DNA of 64,000 nucleotides from a bacterium. Lineage in GTDB: Bacteria > Vulcanimicrobiota > Xenobia > Xenobiales > JADMJV01. Both the position numbers and the translations under genes were made by a program. Every line of letters begins with the position of its first letter. Positions within the stretch are counted from its first letter, which is position 1. Positions 1-8,295 of this stretch are shown piece by piece. The stretch lies in assembly GCA_018266105.1 (NCBI GenBank), contig JAFEBA010000005.1, positions 1 to 64,000 on the forward strand, read 5' to 3'. The notes below the pieces were generated by a model that was given only the letters and a program-made list of their open reading frames with translations, did not search any database and was not told the DNA's origin.

Positions 1-1872
1 CTCTTCGGCCAGCAGATCGTCCAGCGAAGGCGCGTTCTCGGGCGCAGGGGCGGATTCCACCGGTGGCGGTGGCTCCTCGGCCAGCAGGTCATCAAGAGAA
101 GGTCCGCTCTCGGCTACCGCAGGTGTTTCCACCGGTGGCTCGTCAGCCAACAGCAAATCATCCAGTGAGGTGCTTTCGGTAGCGGTCGTCGCTTCTGACA
201 GCAGGTCATCCAAGGTGGGCCCATCATCCGGAAGTGGAGGGGGAGGGCCGAGGGTCGAGGACTTGGCCGGTTGCAAAGCCGATGGCGGACGGCTCAGAGT
301 CGGTGGCAGAACCGGGACACTGGTTATGGGCTCGTCGCCTAGTAAATCTTCCAGGCTCGGCTCAGGCTGAGCTTCCACTACAGCCACAGGGGTGGGTGCC
401 GGGGTGGCGGGCTCCTCGAGTAAGTCTTCCAAGCTTGTCTCAGAAGGGGAATCATCCCCCAGCAGGTCCTCGAGGCTCGGCTCCTGGCGGGCTTCTTCCA
501 CCAGCAATGCTTCCAAACCGGGTTCGGCCGGTTCTGAGCCGAGCAGTTCTTCCAGCGATGGTTCTTCCAGCACGGGTGGCGGGCCGAGCTTGGGTTTCGC
601 GACAGCACTAGCGGTCGTTTCGCCCATGAGGAAATCCAGACCCATGTCTCCCAGCTGTCCGAAGGTTTTTTCGGGACCGGGAGCGGGGCTGGATGTGACC
701 GGGGACTTTGCCAGATCCCCAATGGGGTCATCCGATAGGAGGTCCTCCAGGGATTGCAGCTCAGCCTTGAGCATCGCATCGATGTCGTCGTTGGGGGCAG
801 GCTCGACCGGCTCCGCTTGAACGGCCGGTCCTTTGTCAACCATTCGGTAGCTATTGGTGGCTGCATCCCATTCAACGGCAACACTCGATTTGGCTGCTGG
901 AGTAACTGGGGCGTGCGGCGCAGTCTCTGGTTTGGGTTGCGGAGTGGGAGCCACCGGGGCGGGTGGAGTTGGCGGGGCGGTTTTGCTCGGCGCCGGACTG
1001 GCCCCGCCAACCAGACGGTATGACTTGGTCACCGGGTCCCACTGTAAGCCAACGTCTCCTTTGGCAGCGGGTGACGGTGACGGTTCGGCTGGCTTGGGGG
1101 CGGCCGCCGCAGGCGGGTTGGGGGGCGCAGGTGTAGCTTCCGCGACCTGATTGGTCACCGAGAAGTCCCCTTGTGGCAACAGTTCGACCTTCAGAATCAG
1201 TTGATCGAGCGAGAGATTGGGTTGAGTGTCGAAACGACAGTCCTCACGGTTGAGCAAATAGCGAAACTGGCCGGGTTCTTGGCGCGGATCCAGCCGCAAG
1301 GTCCAGTTTGCGAGAAAGTCCTGACCCGCTCGGAGCCAGATATTCAGCAGGGGCAGCTTCATGACCAACTGACGAGCCGCTGCTTCAGGGTTGATGTTCT
1401 TGGCTTTCCGGACCGTTTCGGTCCAGCCGCCGAATGACTCGCCGTTGGTATTGGCTCGGGCGTCCAGGCCCAGCCAGCGCGAATGTCGTCGGGCCCCTAG
1501 ACGGCTTGACTGCAGCCGGCTTCCGAGGAAGAACACTCCGCGAATGGCTTCCAAAGCGGGATGATGGGGATGTTTGGTCCAGTCTTGCCAGGATTGACGC
1601 AACATGCGCGCCCAGACCTCGGCGCTGGGTTTCTCGTCCAGCAGTAAGGTGAGATCTGGACCCAGAGGGGTCACGCTGCGGAGAGAGCCGACAGCGATAC
1701 CACCATAAAGCATCGTTAAAAAGACGAACGAGTCGTGCAGGCTGCGGAGGGCGTCTGGAAACTGTCCGGACTCAAGCTGCTTCTGCAGTTGCTGCAATAG
1801 CGGCTGCAGCGGGCTGCTAAAAGCACCCGCCAGCGGTTCAACTTTCCACTTGAGAAGATCCTTGGCTGTCAT
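1..1872 (-). CDS. Partial acidic repeat protein with multiple SLEDLL/SLDDLL motifs
   Basis: An open frame of 624 codons starts at ATG 1872 and runs off the left edge without a stop, so the C-terminus is missing. Residues 1 to about 235 look like a folded, mostly helical domain that I do not recognise. A Pro/Ala-rich linker follows, with two copies of a W-D-x-x-T-x-S-Y-R-x-V motif (about 277-290 and 333-345). From about residue 365 to the edge the protein is disordered and acidic, with at least nine copies of a motif close to P-S-L-E/D-D-L-L-x-E/D-E-P (for example PSLEDLLGDEP, PSLDDLLAEEP). There is no signal peptide. The repeats may be docking motifs for a partner protein (inference). No family assignment is made. 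It lies downstream of the HU terminator and so is probably transcribed separately. Confidence 0.8.
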   Translation of the reverse strand, partial: MTAKDLLKWKVEPLAGAFSSPLQPLLQQLQKQLESGQFPDALRSLHDSFVFLTMLYGGIAVGSLRSVTPLGPDLTLLLDEKPSAEVWARMLRQSWQDWTKHPHHPALEAIRGVFFLGSRLQSSRLGARRHSRWLGLDARANTNGESFGGWTETVRKAKNINPEAAARQLVMKLPLLNIWLRAGQDFLANWTLRLDPRQEPGQFRYLLNREDCRFDTQPNLSLDQLILKVELLPQGDFSVTNQVAEATPAPPNPPAAAAPKPAEPSPSPAAKGDVGLQWDPVTKSYRLVGGASPAPSKTAPPTPPAPVAPTPQPKPETAPHAPVTPAAKSSVAVEWDAATNSYRMVDKGPAVQAEPVEPAPNDDIDAMLKAELQSLEDLLSDDPIGDLAKSPVTSSPAPGPEKTFGQLGDMGLDFLMGETTASAVAKPKLGPPPVLEEPSLEELLGSEPAEPGLEALLVEEARQEPSLEDLLGDDSPSETSLEDLLEEPATPAPTPVAVVEAQPEPSLEDLLGDEPITSVPVLPPTLSRPPSALQPAKSSTLGPPPPLPDDGPTLDDLLSEATTATESTSLDDLLLADEPPVETPAVAESGPSLDDLLAEEPPPPVESAPAPENAPSLDDLLAEE

Positions 1873-1997
1873 GTTTGGCCTGCATCCTTGCCCAGTCGGG
1901 GCAAGAAAATCCTGCTCGTGTTCTGTTTTCGTCCAAAGAAACCTGTTGACGGACGTTTTGCGTCGAACGGGTTTTCGGGGAAAGCGTCTCCCCCTCC

Positions 1998-2032
1998 AAA
2001 AAAAAAGAGAGGAGGCAGAGCCTCCTCTCTTT
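1998..2032 (-). terminator. Rho-independent terminator of the HU gene
   Basis: A perfect 13-bp inverted repeat (2004-2016 with 2020-2032, 3-nt loop) is followed, in minus-strand sense, by a run of nine T. It lies just after the HU stop codon. Confidence 0.85.
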
Positions 2033-2047
2033 TCTGCTTAGCGGACC

Positions 2048-2359
2048 TTACTTAACGGCGTCGCGCAGGGCTTTACCGGGCTTGAAGGCCGGAACCTTGC
2101 GTGCCTTGATGGTGATCTTGTCGCCGGTGCGCGGATTGCGTCCGGTGCGACCTTTACGCTCACGAATCTCAAAGCTGCCAAAGGGGATCAGGCGGATACC
2201 GCGGCCCTTCTTTAGATTGTCCTGGATGGTATCCAGAACAACTTTCAAGGTTTCCGCAGCGTCTTTTTTCGAGCCCTTCGTCTTGTCTGCAATCGCAGCA
2301 ATCAGCTCAGTCTTCCCCATAACTTTAGCTTTGGCTTTGGGCTTGGCTTTAACCGCCAT
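2048..2359 (-). CDS. HU-family DNA-binding protein
   Basis: Histone-like nucleoid protein that binds and bends DNA as a dimer. The 103-residue product has a basic Lys/Ala-rich N-terminal extension of about 14 residues before the normal HU start (MGKTELIAAIA). It keeps the family signature GSFEIRERKGRTGRNPRTG and the DNA-binding arm ending in VPAFKPGKALRDAV. Typical HU is about 90 residues, so the extension is the unusual part; short lysine-rich tails on HU are known in several phyla. A GGGAGG Shine-Dalgarno sequence lies about 7 nt before the ATG. A small ORF ends just before that site and a strong terminator follows the gene. Confidence 0.95.
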   Translation of the reverse strand: MAVKAKPKAKAKVMGKTELIAAIADKTKGSKKDAAETLKVVLDTIQDNLKKGRGIRLIPFGSFEIRERKGRTGRNPRTGDKITIKARKVPAFKPGKALRDAVK

Positions 2360-2373
2360 GTTGACATCCTCCC

Positions 2374-2478
2374 TTAATTAAAGGCAATCGCGAGTTCGAG
2401 GCGATGCTCAACCGGGACGGTTCCAGGCTTGAGTTTGTCGTCCGCTCGCTTGAAGAAGATTCTTCCAACAATCGCCAT
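2374..2478 (-). CDS. Possible 34-residue small protein or leader peptide upstream of HU
   Basis: A short minus-strand ORF begins at ATG 2478 behind a good ribosome site (AGAGGAAAG, two bases before the ATG) and ends with TAA at 2374-2376, directly before the GGGAGG site of the HU gene. The peptide begins MAIVGRIFFKRADDKLKPG and has no membrane segment or family I recognise. Its position suggests co-transcription with HU, so it could be a leader peptide coupled to HU translation or a genuine small protein. Support rests only on the start signal and position. Confidence 0.45.
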   Translation of the reverse strand: MAIVGRIFFKRADDKLKPGTVPVEHRLELAIAFN

Positions 2479-2767
2479 GACTTTCCTCTAGAAATCTTGT
2501 TCGAATCGGGTTTTTTTTCACTTTTTTTCTGGTGGTCGGCATGGTTATTGTTGGTTACTGCTCCCGAAGTGCCCCGAAGGGCTTGTCTCCTGGGCATACT
2601 CCTTTCCCAGAATGTTTTTGCGCTAATCCACTTGGGGTTGCCATGGTTGATCATGGTTAATGGGCATGGTTAGTGGTTGTAATGGCTGCGGGAGTGCATC
2701 AGTGTCGGCACCCATGGGTGGCACAGGAGCGGGCGTGGTTGCCGACTTTGAATAAAAATCCAGATAT
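2479..2767. other. Intergenic region upstream of HU
   Basis: No convincing gene. It contains two homopolymer tracts (T8 at 2511-2518 and T7 at 2522-2528, A-tracts on the strand of HU transcription) and four copies of CATGGTT (2540-2546, 2642-2648, 2652-2658, 2665-2671; AACCATG on the minus strand). The A-tracts and repeats may belong to the HU promoter region, but I cannot identify a clear -35/-10 pair. Confidence 0.4.
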
Positions 2768-2793
2768 AAAAAAGCCGCCCCGGTAGGGGCGGC
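2768..2793 (-). terminator. Rho-independent terminator of the PilZ gene
   Basis: A perfect 8-bp GC stem (2774-2781 with 2786-2793, loop GGTA) is followed on the minus strand by six T. It lies 5 bases after the stop codon of the PilZ gene. Confidence 0.85.
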
Positions 2794-2797
2794 GGGT

Positions 2798-3160
2798 TCA
2801 GGGTGCTTGCATATCTGGGTCTGGTTCGCCCTGAGGGTTTTGAATCAGTGCGTCAATGCGTTCACTGTCCTCGGGCTGGAGGCCGGAGATGGCCAGACCA
2901 GCCGCATGGCGATTGAAGAATTCAAAGTCCCACGACTCGTGCCAGACGGCTTTTCCTCGCAGCTTGAGTGCCGGTTTGCCGTCATTGAGATCGAGTTCGA
3001 GGTCAAACTCGTCATCGGGTAGTTCTTTATTTGTTATGACTCGCATGCCGCTGCCGCCGCTACTGAGTCCAACGACGTGGACGACATCCATTCCTGAAAT
3101 AGCGCACTGAACGTTTTGATCAGTAGTCAGGCGCGTGTATTTACGGCGTTCTGCTGGCAC
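2798..3160 (-). CDS. Single-domain PilZ protein
   Basis: A 120-residue protein consisting almost only of a PilZ domain, the common c-di-GMP receptor fold. The N-terminal arginine motif is visible (RRKYTRL, residues 5-11). The second motif is degenerate: GLSSGGSGMRV stands where D/N-x-S-x-x-G is expected, so c-di-GMP binding is plausible but not assured. No other domain or signal peptide is present. It is cytosolic and probably acts through a partner. It is followed by its own terminator, and rsmI lies upstream on the same strand 63 bases away. Other PilZ-type proteins lie at 20693 and 33570. Confidence 0.75.
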   Translation of the reverse strand: MPAERRKYTRLTTDQNVQCAISGMDVVHVVGLSSGGSGMRVITNKELPDDEFDLELDLNDGKPALKLRGKAVWHESWDFEFFNRHAAGLAISGLQPEDSERIDALIQNPQGEPDPDMQAP

Positions 3161-3223
3161 GATTCACCTCGCGAGTCGGGGTTGGTGCTGTGCAGTTCCC
3201 GATGTCCTCAGGCCAGACCTCTG

Positions 3224-4075
3224 CTAATCGCGGCTAGAAGAGATTTTCTGTTGGAGTTCCAGTACGAGGCGGTAAGCCTGGTTTCTTGGTAGAGCTGCGA
3301 AGCGTTCCAGAAAATCGCGCGTTGCTCCGGTGCTGAGGCCTGCTTTTAGCAAGTAATCCGCCTGCTCATGGAGTTGTTGTGTCTGGGGTTCAATCAGGGT
3401 CACCGGGGCGCCCTCCAGGACCAGGACAAACTCGCCTCGAGCTGGAGGGGGTTCCTGGAGCCACTCGGAGAGGGGGCGTTTCTGGTTCGTTTCGTGGAGC
3501 TTTGTGAGTTCTCTACAGACGCTCAGGCTGCGTTCAGGCTGGCAGTGGTCGGCCAGGTAGCGTAGGGTCTCTATGATTTGATGGGGTGTTTCAAAGAATA
3601 CGCAAGAAGTTGGCGAGGCGATGAGTTCATCCAGAAATTCCCGGCGCTCGCTCTTTTTGTTGGGTGGAAAACCGGCAAAGTAGAAGCGCCGAGTGGGCTG
3701 GCCGGCCACGCTCAGAGCGGCCGCCAGCGAGCTGGGGCCAGCCAGGCTTTGAACGGTGATGGCTCGAGCGTGGCAATCGCTGACCAGTTTCCAGCCTGGG
3801 TCGGAAATGCCCGGAGTTCCCGCGTCGCTAATAAGTCCGCAGGAAGCGCCATGCTCGATCTGTTCTAGGAGTTTGTCTTGAACGCTATCGGATGTGTCTT
3901 CCCTATATAGTACAAGTCGCGGACATGGAATTTGTAGCGCCGAACAGAGTCTACGAGCGGCGGAAATGCTCTCGCAGGCGAGTAGATCTAGCGAGCGCAT
4001 GGTTTCCAGGGCTCTCGGACTCATGTCTCCTAGATTGCCAATGGGTGTAGCGATGATCCAGAGTTTTCCGGGCAT
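3224..4075 (-). CDS. rsmI: 16S rRNA (cytidine-1402-2'-O)-methyltransferase
   Basis: RsmI methylates the ribose of C1402 in the decoding centre of 16S rRNA using SAM. The protein shows the tetrapyrrole-methylase fold start LWIIATPIGNLGD, the ISDAGTPGISDPG segment and the SLAGPSSLAAALSVAG segment typical of RsmI. From ATG 4075 it is 283 residues, a normal length. An earlier in-frame TTG at 4087 lies inside the terminator of ndk and is rejected as the start. No good Shine-Dalgarno sequence precedes the ATG, so translation may be weak or coupled. Confidence 0.93.
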   Translation of the reverse strand: MPGKLWIIATPIGNLGDMSPRALETMRSLDLLACESISAARRLCSALQIPCPRLVLYREDTSDSVQDKLLEQIEHGASCGLISDAGTPGISDPGWKLVSDCHARAITVQSLAGPSSLAAALSVAGQPTRRFYFAGFPPNKKSERREFLDELIASPTSCVFFETPHQIIETLRYLADHCQPERSLSVCRELTKLHETNQKRPLSEWLQEPPPARGEFVLVLEGAPVTLIEPQTQQLHEQADYLLKAGLSTGATRDFLERFAALPRNQAYRLVLELQQKISSSRD

Positions 4076-4085
4076 AGTTTGCAAC

Positions 4086-4124
4086 AAAAAAGAGCGCCAC
4101 CGCTTGGAGCGATGGCGCTCTTTT
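4086..4124 (-). terminator. Terminator of ndk, abutting the rsmI start
   Basis: Inverted repeat 4088-4099 with 4113-4124, extended by an inner CGCT/AGCG pair around a 3-nt loop. The 3' arm merges into a T-rich tract on the minus strand that ends about 10 bases before the rsmI ATG. Confidence 0.85.
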
Positions 4125-4132
4125 GCTCTCGC

Positions 4133-4633
4133 TTACAGGAAGAACGTGTAGGAGGGGTCGTGGCTGACCAGTTCTTCGTTGCTGAAGAAGATGGGCAGTT
4201 CGCGGGCCGCGCTCTCAGGGGCGTCAGAGCCGTGGACGATGTTGAAGTCGACGCGCTGAGCGAAGTCGCCGCGGATGGTTCCGGGCTCGGCCTCAGCCGG
4301 CTTGGTGGCTCCCATCATCTTTCGGACCACGGTGATGGTGTCCACGCCCTCGAGGCACATGGCTACGATCGGGCCGGAGGTCATGTAGTTGACCAGGCCG
4401 TCGTAGAAGGGACGACCCACATGGGGTTCATACAGTTTGCCAGCGCGGGCGCTGTCCATCTGTAGAAGCTTGAGTCCCACCAGGCTGAGTCCGCGGGCTT
4501 CGAAGCGGGCGACGATCTGTCCGACCAGTCCGCGCTGAACGGCATCGGGTTTGATCAGCACGAGCGTGCGCTGGAGGTTGTTGAAGCGCTGGTCGCGGGA
4601 CTTAATGGTGGGTTGGGTTTGGGTGGCACTCAT
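4133..4633 (-). CDS. ndk: Nucleoside diphosphate kinase
   Basis: Transfers the gamma phosphate from ATP to other nucleoside diphosphates through a phospho-histidine. The active-site motif NIVHGSDAPE is present (His134), as are the nucleotide-binding TLVLIKPDAVQRGLVG segment and the C-terminal FFSNEELV. At 166 residues it carries about 20 extra polar residues at the N-terminus compared with the usual 140-150. The start is supported by AAGGAG seven bases upstream. A strong terminator follows, so it is probably monocistronic. Confidence 0.96.
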   Translation of the reverse strand: MSATQTQPTIKSRDQRFNNLQRTLVLIKPDAVQRGLVGQIVARFEARGLSLVGLKLLQMDSARAGKLYEPHVGRPFYDGLVNYMTSGPIVAMCLEGVDTITVVRKMMGATKPAEAEPGTIRGDFAQRVDFNIVHGSDAPESAARELPIFFSNEELVSHDPSYTFFL

Positions 4634-4652
4634 AGGGAAACTCCTTCGAAAT

Positions 4653-6008
4653 TTAGCCGTGCATCCTTACCCCGCGCAGTTGGGCCACAAACTCGATCTT
4701 GCGGAACAGTTCCTGGGCGACCAGTTCCCAAACGAAAAGACTGGAAGTCAGCCGGGCTCGACTGCGGATGTCCGCGGCCGTCTCAGGGTAGCTCAGCAGG
4801 TCTTTAATGTATACGGCGATTTCTCTGGCGTCGTCGCTGTCGATTCGCAGGCAGTTGACAAAGGAGTGAGCATAGTCCTCACCGGAGCTTCCCGTGACCG
4901 CGACTCCACCGCAGGCCATGACCTCCAGTCCAACCAGCCCGAAGGGTTCATGGCTGGAGTTGGCCAGCACGGCGTCAGCCGAGGCGTAAACCAGGCGCAA
5001 AAAGTCCTCAGGAACAAAGAAGTTTAGCTCCAGTACGTCGGCATGGCGATGGCGTTTGATCTCGGTGAGAATCTGGCGTAACGACGGGTGGGCCAGGCGT
5101 ATTTCGCTCCAAACCAATCCTTGCTCGAAAGCCTTCTCGATGACTGCCACGCGATAGGGGTCGTTGCTTCCGCGCACAATCATGGTTGGCTTGAATCCCT
5201 GGCGCTTCATGTAGCCTGCGGCCTCCATGGCCATAAGCCAACGCTTGTCCGGGTGGTAGCGGCCCACTTTCGCCAGCAGCAGGCCGGGTAGTACTTTGCG
5301 CAGTAACGCGGTCTGCTGGTTTTCGATGGTTTCCAGCCAGCGGCTGGGGATGCCGTTGGGTATTACCAGTGGATTAATGCCCTGGGCTACCATGGAGTGT
5401 TTCATGTAGCGGCTAACCGTGGTAATGGCACAGGACTGGCGCAGGCTCTGCCAGTCGATGGCTTCAAAGCCAAAGACATTGTTGGCGTTCCATAAGATGA
5501 TGCAGCGCTCGTGCAGGCCGGCTTGAAGGACGGCTCTGGCGATATTGATGACCGCTCCCGTGGTGTGCCATTCTTCGGCCAGGATGATGACGGTACGGCC
5601 TCGGGCAGCGGCCGGGGCGACCACCTGTTCCACGATGTGATGGGGTATCGAAGCAGTGTAATCGTTGATCTTTGCGTCTTCTCCGTGGTAGACCCCATCC
5701 GGAAACTGAGCGGAGAGCCATTGGGACCAGCGGTGGTAAGTCAGTAGGCCGCCGATTTGCTCCTCGTAGTAGGCTTTATTGGGGTCGCCCAGGAAGTAGA
5801 GACGGGTGCGAAATCCAAGCTCGGCCAGGGTATTGGCCAGTTCGGTCGAGCGTACTCCCAGGCCTCCGACCAGGGAATACAGGTCGGGACCCTCAAAGGA
5901 TAGGATGACGAATTCGACGGTTTGTGGTGAAAGGCGGGAGGCCGCAGAGGTGATCACGGGCCACGGTTCCGCGCTGACGGCTTTTGTCCTGTGAGGTGGC
6001 CGTGGCAT
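4653..6008 (-). CDS. GT4-family glycosyltransferase
   Basis: A GT-B fold retaining glycosyltransferase of about 451 residues. The N-terminal domain has the glycine-rich GGLGVRSTELANTLAELGF motif; the C-terminal nucleotide-sugar domain has EPFGLVGLEVMACGG, the E-x7-E motif of the family. GRYHPDKRW matches the donor-binding loop. It probably transfers a sugar from a nucleotide donor; the acceptor is unknown and no other polysaccharide genes are adjacent. The ATG at 6008 overlaps the divergent oxygenase ORF by 18 bases, so the true start may be an internal GTG at 5957, which would leave the domain intact. Confidence 0.85.
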   Translation of the reverse strand: MPRPPHRTKAVSAEPWPVITSAASRLSPQTVEFVILSFEGPDLYSLVGGLGVRSTELANTLAELGFRTRLYFLGDPNKAYYEEQIGGLLTYHRWSQWLSAQFPDGVYHGEDAKINDYTASIPHHIVEQVVAPAAARGRTVIILAEEWHTTGAVINIARAVLQAGLHERCIILWNANNVFGFEAIDWQSLRQSCAITTVSRYMKHSMVAQGINPLVIPNGIPSRWLETIENQQTALLRKVLPGLLLAKVGRYHPDKRWLMAMEAAGYMKRQGFKPTMIVRGSNDPYRVAVIEKAFEQGLVWSEIRLAHPSLRQILTEIKRHRHADVLELNFFVPEDFLRLVYASADAVLANSSHEPFGLVGLEVMACGGVAVTGSSGEDYAHSFVNCLRIDSDDAREIAVYIKDLLSYPETAADIRSRARLTSSLFVWELVAQELFRKIEFVAQLRGVRMHG

Positions 6009-6674
6009 CAGCCGGTGCGCAGCAGGCCTCAGGCTCTCTCGCTTGTTCAGTCTCAGGCTTTACTCCGGGCTGTGATAGAAAGTCCTTATCTGGCCAGCAC
6101 CACTTTGAACATGAGATTCGCCTCCACCTGGGGGTTTTCAGCGGCTTTCCGGCGCGATGGTCTGCCTAAAGCGCGCAGAACCTTTCCCGAATTTGGGCCC
6201 TATCTCGATTTGGTCATGGAGAGCGGGTATAACGCGTTTTTTCTCAATCCACTGGTGATTTTTCGCGGCGGCTCTGTGGAAGCGCACATCGATTGCAGTC
6301 TTCGTTCCTATACGCTGCCCTTGGAACCGCCCTATCCGGGCAAGGTCAGTGTTTACTATGCCCAGGTTCCCGAAGAGTTGGAGGGGGGAGAGTTGCTTCT
6401 CAGCGACGCCCGAGGTCAGGAGTTGGGCAGGATCAAGCCGGTGACGAATATGTTGGTTCAGTTCGACGGCGAGTTGATGCATCGGGTCACTCCCTTCGAA
6501 AGTTCCGGTGAAGCTGTCTTGGAGCGAAGTCGAATCAGTCTGGTTTGTGAACACTATCGACTTGAGCCCTCCCTGTTGCTCCGCGTTCCCGACTTTCATC
6601 TGGAAACCAGCCGCCAATTTGGGGAATTTTTTGATAAAGCGTTAGAAACTGAAGGAATTGGGAATGAAGCGTAG
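5991..6674 (+). CDS. 2-oxoglutarate/Fe(II)-dependent oxygenase
   Basis: A probable non-haem iron dioxygenase of the prolyl-4-hydroxylase-like superfamily. The iron triad is visible as His99-x-Asp101 (AHIDCSLRSY) and His164 (ELMHRVTPF), with Arg181 in SRISLV as the likely 2-oxoglutarate ligand, all on the expected double-stranded beta-helix segments. The 227-residue length is normal. The substrate is unknown. The ATG at 5991 overlaps the divergent glycosyltransferase; the first 20 residues look unstructured and the true start may be downstream. metK follows 90 bases later on the same strand. Confidence 0.8.
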   Translation: MRWPWHQPVRSRPQALSLVQSQALLRAVIESPYLASTTLNMRFASTWGFSAAFRRDGLPKARRTFPEFGPYLDLVMESGYNAFFLNPLVIFRGGSVEAHIDCSLRSYTLPLEPPYPGKVSVYYAQVPEELEGGELLLSDARGQELGRIKPVTNMLVQFDGELMHRVTPFESSGEAVLERSRISLVCEHYRLEPSLLLRVPDFHLETSRQFGEFFDKALETEGIGNEA

Positions 6675-6764
6675 GCCCTCTACCCAGAGGAGTATCTGTT
6701 GCGCGTGACAAGAGCACGCCGCTGAAGCTGGCTGAACACCAGTTTGAGCTACGGAGGACAAAAA
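6675..6764 (+). promoter_or_regulatory. Folded leader of metK
   Basis: The 90 bases before metK can form three small hairpins: 6677-6681 with 6686-6690, 6703-6707 with 6715-6719, and 6728-6731 with 6739-6742, followed by GGAGG at 6753-6757. SAM synthetase genes are often controlled by SAM-sensing RNAs, but I cannot match this to a known class. It could be an unclassified element or chance pairing. Confidence 0.3.
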
Positions 6765-7991
<1,227 letters not shown>

Positions 7992-8010
7992 TCTTCGCCT
8001 GAAAGACCAG

Positions 8011-8047
8011 AAAAGAGGCCCCGGTGCAAACCGAGGCCTCTTTTTTT
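8011..8047. terminator. Bidirectional terminator after metK
   Basis: Stem 8011-8025 with 8030-8044 (one mismatch, GCAA loop), with T7 on the plus side and a short T-run on the minus side. It serves metK and, convergently, the small ORF that ends at 8048. Confidence 0.9.
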
Positions 8048-8176
8048 CTAGGCCGCCCGACGAGGGCGGATGGGAGCAGTATGAAATTCGTCTTCTCTGG
8101 AAGATTTGGGCAAGTCCAGATGCATCGATGCCGAGGCGGCCATAACCAGGATGAACATTACGACGAGAGTTTCCAT
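8048..8176 (-). CDS. Possible 42-residue single-pass membrane peptide
   Basis: A short minus-strand ORF from ATG 8176 to TAG 8048. The N-terminus is a hydrophobic stretch (METLVVMFILVMAASASM) followed by a polar tail ending RPRRAA. AAGG lies 7 bases before the ATG, and the stop abuts the bidirectional terminator shared with metK, as a real transcription unit would. No family is recognised. It is divergent from the kinase gene at 8296. Evidence is positional and compositional only. Confidence 0.45.
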   Translation of the reverse strand: METLVVMFILVMAASASMHLDLPKSSREDEFHTAPIRPRRAA

Positions 8177-8295
8177 GGAATGACCTTAACAGGACTTCCT
8201 GAAGAAGTTGGACCTGCTTTCTGAAGATTGGCTGAAGGGGGCTCGGCTTCGCTGTGTGAAGGCAGGGGGCACATGCTGCGTCGAATAGCCTGCCC

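Noticed and set aside
1..700. CRISPR-like DNA repeats in the LEDLL region
   Set aside because: The repeats are in-frame coding units with irregular spacing and no uniform spacers.
392..820. A Ser-rich plus-strand ORF opposite the repeat protein
   Set aside because: It is the antisense of the LEDLL repeat region; its composition mirrors the codon bias of the other strand and it has no ribosome site or homology.
2349..2654. A minus-strand ORF of about 100 codons before HU
   Set aside because: It overlaps the HU start and the candidate 34-residue ORF in another frame; the ATG near 2597 has a Shine-Dalgarno sequence too close to the start, and the product has no domain-like pattern.
6675..6764. 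SAM-II or SAM/SAH riboswitch call for the metK leader
   Set aside because: The stems do not match a consensus I can recall with certainty, so it is reported only as a folded leader.
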